This document shows positions 59,401 through 64,000 of a stretch of DNA of 64,000 bases, piece after piece. The DNA is taken from positions 3,408,001-3,472,000 of the forward strand of contig OU612067.1 in the NCBI GenBank assembly GCA_914767715.1, in the 5' to 3' direction. The notes under the pieces are model-generated. The model saw nothing but the letters and a program-made list of their open reading frames with translations, searched no databases and had not been told where the DNA came from. The stretch comes from Membranipora membranacea. Its lineage: Eukaryota > Bryozoa > Gymnolaemata > Cheilostomatida > Membraniporidae. A program made the position numbers and the translations under genes. Within the stretch, counting starts at the first letter, position 1, and every line of letters starts with the position of its first letter.

Positions 59401-61882
59401 GGTTTTAATTGTGTGAAGTAAGCAGATGACACCACATTTTATAAGCCTATTGTAAACCCCACCAATGACAATGTCTCTGATGCTATATCAAATGCTAATA
59501 GGTGGTCTTTAGAAAACAGTATGCTTCTCAACTCAAGTAAGAATGTTGTATTGAATATTGCTTTTTCTGCCCGACCTGGTATGAACCTCGATGTAAGCCC
59601 CAGTGATGATACTTTTATCTCCCCATCTAAATCTGCTAAACTATTAGGAGTCACTGTAGACTCTCAACTGTCTTTTAGTGACCACATAGACTCTGTCGTG
59701 AGCAAATGCAATAGCAGACTGTATCTGATGAAGCGGCTTAAGATCATGGGTATGAACATCGCAGGACTGATAACATTCTATGCTGCCAATGTCAAACCCG
59801 TTCTTTCCTACGCCTGCCCAGTATTGTTTTAGTTTATCTCCGAAGCGGATAAAGAGAAACTAGAGAAAGTGCAGAGATACGCTACACGCGTGATGATGCC
59901 ACACATAGAGCACTATGACGATAGACTGACCAAGCTAGCCTTACCCTATATATCCGACTTCTTAATGTCTCTATGCAGCGAACACTTTTTAAAAATTTCA
60001 ACCGATAATACCCATCAGCTGAAAAATAGAATCAGACCTAACACTCAAAGAAAATCCGCCCGTAAAGCAGTAATCGACAAATACCGACCCAGCAAATGCC
60101 GCACTGTAAAACGGCAGAACAGCTTTTTTGAATTCTATATGAGATTTTTCAACTAGTACAATATTTTTCCATCAATTTTTATGTAAACATTTCAATTTTG
60201 TCAACCTTTTTAGGAGTGATACCGGAAATGTCTAAATAAACAAACATCAAACATCAAACATCATGCTATTAACAAGTTTCATACCAAATGTGCCATCAGT
60301 TATGGAATTGTATCCAGGCTGTTTACATCTTGTGTTCTGGGAATATATCTAATAATTGATAGTAACTGGGTGTTGATATGACCTTGCAAGAAACATTGAG
60401 GAGACCTTGATAATAAGTTGATTAAAAGTTGATACTGCATATTTTATCTCATCGTTATTAGAGCAATGTTCTACCATCGATATTCATCCTTTTGTTACTT
60501 GCAGGGCAATTTCCTATTTATTCCACTGGCACAGAGGTGGACTGATATTTAAAGAGGTTTCCCATGAGAAATTCAGTGATGATTTCACTAATACTGTACT
60601 ATTGGATTTACTGAAGGAAATGAAAGAGTGTATAACAGATTTAGGAGAACTTGGATGTCTGTATCAGACTAACGGCATAGACGGTGTACTCCCTGTAAGA
60701 AGATAGTTCTATCTATTATCAGTTTGAATAATGTAACTCATAAATTTAATGGGCCATTTAATGAAGACTTCTGATGTTCATGTTTAAAGTTGCCGTCCTG
60801 AAAAGACTGAGGCACTAACCCAGTCTCGCAGCAATTATTTTCAAGGATAGCTCCGCTCTTATAAATAATTAAATTAAGTGCATATAGCTACATCTTGCAG
60901 CCTTAAGAGTAGTTCCTTGGTGGAGGCTCCCGGAAAACCCAAACCGTTTTAAAAAGCTTGATGATAGTGTGTGTTTGTGTGAGTGTCAAACTCTTAGTAC
61001 TGATAAACAGAGTAATAGGTCTTAATGTATCTCACCATTATGATTATATATTTATTTTGTGTTGCAGAGTTTATTGAAGCACAGTCTGTATGTCATATAT
61101 ATAGAAGAGGCTTTTAAGTTTATACCTCAGGATCAGTTTGTGTTCACTACTATGGAGGAATACAGTCAAAATGAGGTTAGTTAGGGTAATAAAACTACAT
61201 AACGGGTCGAGGGCATGCTCCAACCCCCTAATTTTAATGTGGCTATAGTCTGAGCCCAAGGAACACCACATTTTTGTCAATATAACACTAATACCTTTTG
61301 TTTAATAACGCAATAGGAGTTAGCCTGAATCAGGTGGTAGTATTGTTAGAGTTGGAGCCCTTGTGTTTTAATCCAGTGGCCGACCACTGAATACTGAGCT
61401 AAGTGCGTTCAGACCTACCTTCAAACTGAGAGCAAGAAACGGCATTTTCATTAATCAAAAATTTGCCAGACAATTGAAACTGGATACCATATATTTATAT
61501 AATATATATATATATATATATATCTTGTGACATATTGCATGTTTCACATATTTGGCTAACGCTGAAACCAATTTATTGCACTCAGTGATTGGCACAATAT
61601 CTGAGAAGACACCCTCGTGTAAATGTTTTTTTTTATTGGTGATTGAAGTTCTTGGTTATTAAATTGCAGACAAGAGTGATGAAAACGGTGATGGATGCTT
61701 TTGGTATAGAGTTCCATGTTGACCCGTATCTTACTAAGCAAGCTGGTAATGTTATGAACAAGGGTAAAAAGAATCCAATAGCCGATCATGTCATCAAAGC
61801 CTTGGATGATTTCTTCATGCCGTATAACCAGAGATTGGCTAAGCTTCTGACTGATGATAGATTCCTCTATTTGCGCACCTGA
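50418..61882 (+). CDS. Type II membrane carbohydrate sulfotransferase (CHST15-like), 9 exons
   Basis: Coding exons: 50418-50720, 53587-53744, 53951-54007, 54101-54239, 57811-57913, 58198-58330, 60505-60694, 61068-61175, 61670-61882; phases agree and give about 467 residues. The N-terminus is cytosolic, then a membrane anchor (LNLVVLGIVIVIGLVAL) and a polar stem. GVRKCGSTDLSR in exon 4 is the 5'-phosphosulfate loop for PAPS; LRHPTDRA with SYLFH across exons 6/7 is the 3'-phosphate motif. The C-terminus (PYNQRLAKLL, DDRFLYLR) is typical of Golgi sulfotransferases of the CHST15/NDST type. Expected reaction: sulfate from PAPS onto a glycosaminoglycan or similar glycan in the Golgi. The cysteine-bearing segment before the catalytic domain (HCWGRCKAGQTC) recalls CHST15. 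Between exons 4 and 5 the stretch usually holding an EPHWW-like motif is short or absent, so an exon in 54,240-57,810 may have been missed. Exon 3's acceptor (tatgcgag) was chosen because it keeps phase. ATG at 50421 is an alternative start. Confidence 0.85.
51885..52000. mobile_element. Second, damaged copy of the 13.9 kb foldback element
   Basis: Starts TAGTCTAAGTGCTCAGACTC exactly like the element at 13,886 and has the same arm sequence (ccaaggcgca-ggagttacttg). The right side is rearranged (repeated cttggagtc) and lacks the inverted terminus. Intron 1 of the sulfotransferase gene. Confidence 0.7.
52246..53303 (+). pseudogene. LINE fragment: endonuclease end and linker region
   Basis: Pieces in shifting frames read like a non-LTR retrotransposon ORF2. 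GLLCYVQNGVSYE and LIYRLPNTT are endonuclease-type; NSSTLIDHIYVTTPE with SDHFLILTN (about 52,555-52,630) is the endonuclease C-terminus. A linker follows (52,857-53,303) ending in NYKATGSDGIS, just before where the reverse transcriptase should begin. Several frameshifts make it dead. It lies in intron 1 of the sulfotransferase gene. Confidence 0.75.
54755..55262 (+). pseudogene. LINE fragment: linker and start of reverse transcriptase
   Basis: Decayed frames show FKRYQSFRNSVNTKIY, then DGKEIIANTFNCF and then NYWPISILPAMGKIIE, the order of a LINE linker and first reverse-transcriptase block (normally NYRPISILP). Stops and frameshifts interrupt it. It is cut off by the opposite-strand LINE that follows. 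Confidence 0.65.
55265..57010 (-). pseudogene. 5'-truncated LINE reverse-transcriptase pseudogene
   Basis: On the minus strand from about 57,010 a linker leads to DYRPISLLWHCGKIMEHFI, then AFDNM-type and GVPQESLLGPVLW blocks, then KYAGDSTAYC where the catalytic Y-A-D-D should be, and a C-terminal thumb region ending near 55,429. Stop codons interrupt near 56,459 and 56,216. The catalytic aspartate change (YADD to YAGD) alone would abolish activity. It belongs to the Jockey/CR1/L2-like assemblage in general character. In intron 4 of the sulfotransferase gene. Confidence 0.88.
58740..60265 (+). pseudogene. LINE reverse-transcriptase pseudogene, 5'-truncated
   Basis: Nearly the full reverse transcriptase and C-terminal region read in one frame: IYKDFRPISLLFHLGKLLE, NQYAYQQKLSTTDALL, VIDFSKAFDRMQH, GAPQGTKLGPILWLIYVNDL, LLGVTVDSQLSFSDHI and a tail ending FFEFYMRFFN (stop at about 60,156). 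Two in-frame stops break it: TAA at 59,419, at the tyrosine of the catalytic Y-A-D-D, and TAG at 59,830. The 3' end finishes in a short acatcaa repeat near 60,240-60,262, as in CR1/L2-like LINEs. Lies in intron 6 of the sulfotransferase gene, same orientation. Confidence 0.92.
61501..61523. repeat. (TA)n microsatellite
   Basis: About eleven uninterrupted TA dinucleotides in the last intron of the sulfotransferase gene. Confidence 0.9.
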
Positions 61883-62080
61883 TCGGCACAAAAGTGAAAG
61901 GCTTTGCACACAGTGATATATCAATAACATAAATAATTTACTTGACAGTTTTTTTTTGTTAGACCACCGGGAAACAATGTTTTGAGGATTGAGACAAATG
62001 TAGCTCTACACACACACACATATATTGTTGGCTAATAAGTATGTATATGTATGTGCTTGTATTGATCTCATTCTCTGAAA

Positions 62081-62086
62081 AATAAA
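62081..62086 (+). terminator. Poly(A) signal AATAAA of the sulfotransferase gene
   Basis: First consensus signal after the stop codon, about 200 bases downstream. A second AATAAA lies at 62,132-62,137. Confidence 0.55.
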
Positions 62087-62183
62087 AGTGTTTGTGTGGG
62101 GTGCACTGGTTAAAGTTTTAAAATGTTTTAAAATAAAGTTTCTGAAACAAAATATGATATGCATAAAAATATAATGAGAGAAA

Positions 62184-62588
62184 TTACTTCTGAAAAACAC
62201 TGTTAAGATAAGGAATGTCATTGACTCTAAAACATTTGGCAGGAAGCTGGACTCGATATCTGATAGTTTGATAGCAACCTGTGGAGAGTGTGATTAGTCT
62301 GAGAAGGGGCTCATCATTAGAGGCTATCATACGGAGGTACTTGAATTTGAGTTTGTCGTTATAGAGCTCATATATAGAGGAAAAGGATAGGTCACCGGAT
62401 AGGTACTCGCATGCTTTTAACACAGATTTGACTTTTCTCTTAGAATCAGCGTTGAGATTTTTATAGATCACCACCAGATGGTATGTGATGACGATAACAG
62501 TAATAGTAGTTTGTGCCAATATGTCATAGGGTCCATGCATATTTGTGTTTTGACATAAGTACCACCTCCGTTTAATATTTTGATCCAT
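62184..62588 (-). pseudogene. Probable LINE C-terminal fragment
   Basis: A 134-codon minus-strand frame whose layout matches the end of some LINE ORF2 proteins: a WY start, then a helix of the LNADSKRKVKSVLKACEYL type, SIYELYNDKLKFKYLRMI, a degraded HPL position (DEPLLRL), and an end resembling the usual R-x-R-x-x-SF motif (IPYLNSVF). There is no reverse-transcriptase core. It could instead be an unrelated frame; similarity is by pattern only. Confidence 0.45.
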
Positions 62589-64000
62589 ATTGACATCAAA
62601 ATATTATTTGTAACATGAGCTCATGTTCTATAAAAATATATCTTTACACATCAGACTAACAATAATGATGTTTGGACAAAGTTCTCAACCTGTGCCAGGA
62701 TTGATGGTAGTAGTATCCCTATTATCAATCACTTTCATAAGTTGAATATGCTTTTCAGCTATTTTTCCTTCCTAGATGAAAATGAGTATTTATTTTTTCC
62801 GACAGAAAACAATTAAAAGTTCAACTCGCCAAATATTTTTGTTGCAATGAAAAAGACATAACAATCTTCCATGCGTTTGCAGAAAGTATTGAAGAATATC
62901 TAACAATACAGAAAAGAATTTTCTGTGTCAGCGCTTCGGCAAGAATATTCTATTTCAGTGGCTGTTCCATGGGGTGCAGTGCTATCGATAATGAGTGTGG
63001 TATTTCAATGTTATCTATTCTCTAGACCTTGAGTCTTATTCGTCTCTCAAGGAGTAAAACAACCACTGTTATATATTTTTTCAATTATCCTGCTAACAAA
63101 AGGACCAGGTTTTTTTTCTCCCTGAATTTTCAGCTTAGATGCGGAAGATGACCACATTAAGAAAGACTGTTGTATTTATGATAGAATAGGATGGTGCTTT
63201 GTATATTGGTGTTGGTCCTGTGCCTCAAATGAGTTAAATACACACAAAAACTCCAAGAAGATATGACAACCCACCAGAACACCTTTATTTCCTTCTAACA
63301 TCCATTGGCAGCCTGGAAAAACCATTGGTGTGCGCATATGAAGATCATAAACATTGATTTTTCGTCAACTGATTATTGATGAAAATGGGGATGAATTTAA
63401 AAAAATCTAATCTAGAGATTACTGAATTTCAAATAGTAAATATCCATCATAGCTCAAGCCCGGTGACTTAGACCAGCCATGCTCAATATTGGCCAAATCG
63501 GCCATTTCGGCCAAATTGGTCATATCGTTCGGTCAAATGCATCCTTACAACAGAAAAAAGTTGAAACACATTTTCACATCTTGTTCAAAAGTAAAATACA
63601 TAACAGAAATTCTGCAGTATTCGGTCGCAACAGATATATGAGGAAGCACACATAGAAAAGTTCAATTGTTGCTCTATTGTAATAAAAGGGGTATATTCAT
63701 GGGTAGGTAAGCAAGAAAACTAAGGGAAGGAAACTTGCCATAATAGCCCAAATATGCCTCTGTTTACTCTATTTATATTAGTAGGATCATGAAGCAATTA
63801 TACTGGTACTACCGTTTTCATTGGGAAATTTCTATATTTCATAATGTTCAGAGCTCATCAACAAATTAAAATCTGAAATATATGAGCTATATTCTTCAGC
63901 ACCATGGCCTGCCTCAAAACATACTTCCACACCGATATGGGCAAGGCTTGAAAACATTGCCTTGTTTTCTTTCTTTTACCAAAACTGTAAGGGTGGCCAC
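62589..64000. other. Intergenic region, nothing recognised
   Basis: AT-rich sequence with no supported exon, RNA gene or clear repeat on either strand. A run of ggccaaat/ggccattt near 63,491-63,520 is a small local repeat only. Confidence 0.45.

Overview
The window is AT-rich, intron-rich animal DNA. It carries split genes with GT-AG introns, signal peptides, CUB, START and UNC-93 families, and a dense load of LTR, LINE, SINE and foldback elements. I see nothing bacterial (no operons, no Shine-Dalgarno starts). The gene set fits an invertebrate metazoan; I cannot name the phylum from the sequence alone.

Layout. 1-3.4 kb: intergenic. 3.4-11.9 kb (minus): a 10-exon UNC-93-like membrane protein, with a 4.9 kb intron full of repeats. 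12-15.2 kb: intergenic with a foldback element. 15.2-22.5 kb (minus): a 5-exon small single-pass membrane protein with a signal peptide, a tyrosine-rich stub of about ten residues outside the membrane and a Pro-rich PPxY tail. 24.3-29.2 kb (plus): a STARD5-like START-domain lipid-transfer protein. 30.8-49.1 kb (plus): an 8-exon receptor with a signal peptide, two CUB domains, one membrane span and a tyrosine-motif tail. Its first intron has been split by a 13,075 bp LTR element. 50.4-61.9 kb (plus): a 9-exon type II carbohydrate sulfotransferase (CHST15-like) whose introns hold four dead LINE fragments. 62-64 kb: intergenic with one more LINE fragment. All exon junctions given keep phase and were read by eye, so exon edges are predictions.

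The most unusual object is the LTR element at 31,492-44,566. Its two 2,351 bp LTRs differ at only three positions, so it is young. It has a Gag-like protein with a very long Arg/Asp repeat region, a CCHC zinc knuckle and an envelope-like membrane glycoprotein, but I see no protease, reverse transcriptase, RNase H or integrase. A 676 bp PIF/Harbinger-like element, still carrying a start-like transposase scrap, sits inside gag. The element landed 38 bp before the splice acceptor of the CUB receptor's second exon, between the signal-peptide exon and the ectodomain.

The five host genes have no evident shared pathway. The STARD-like gene and the PPxY gene are divergently arranged around 22.5-24.3 kb and may share a promoter region.
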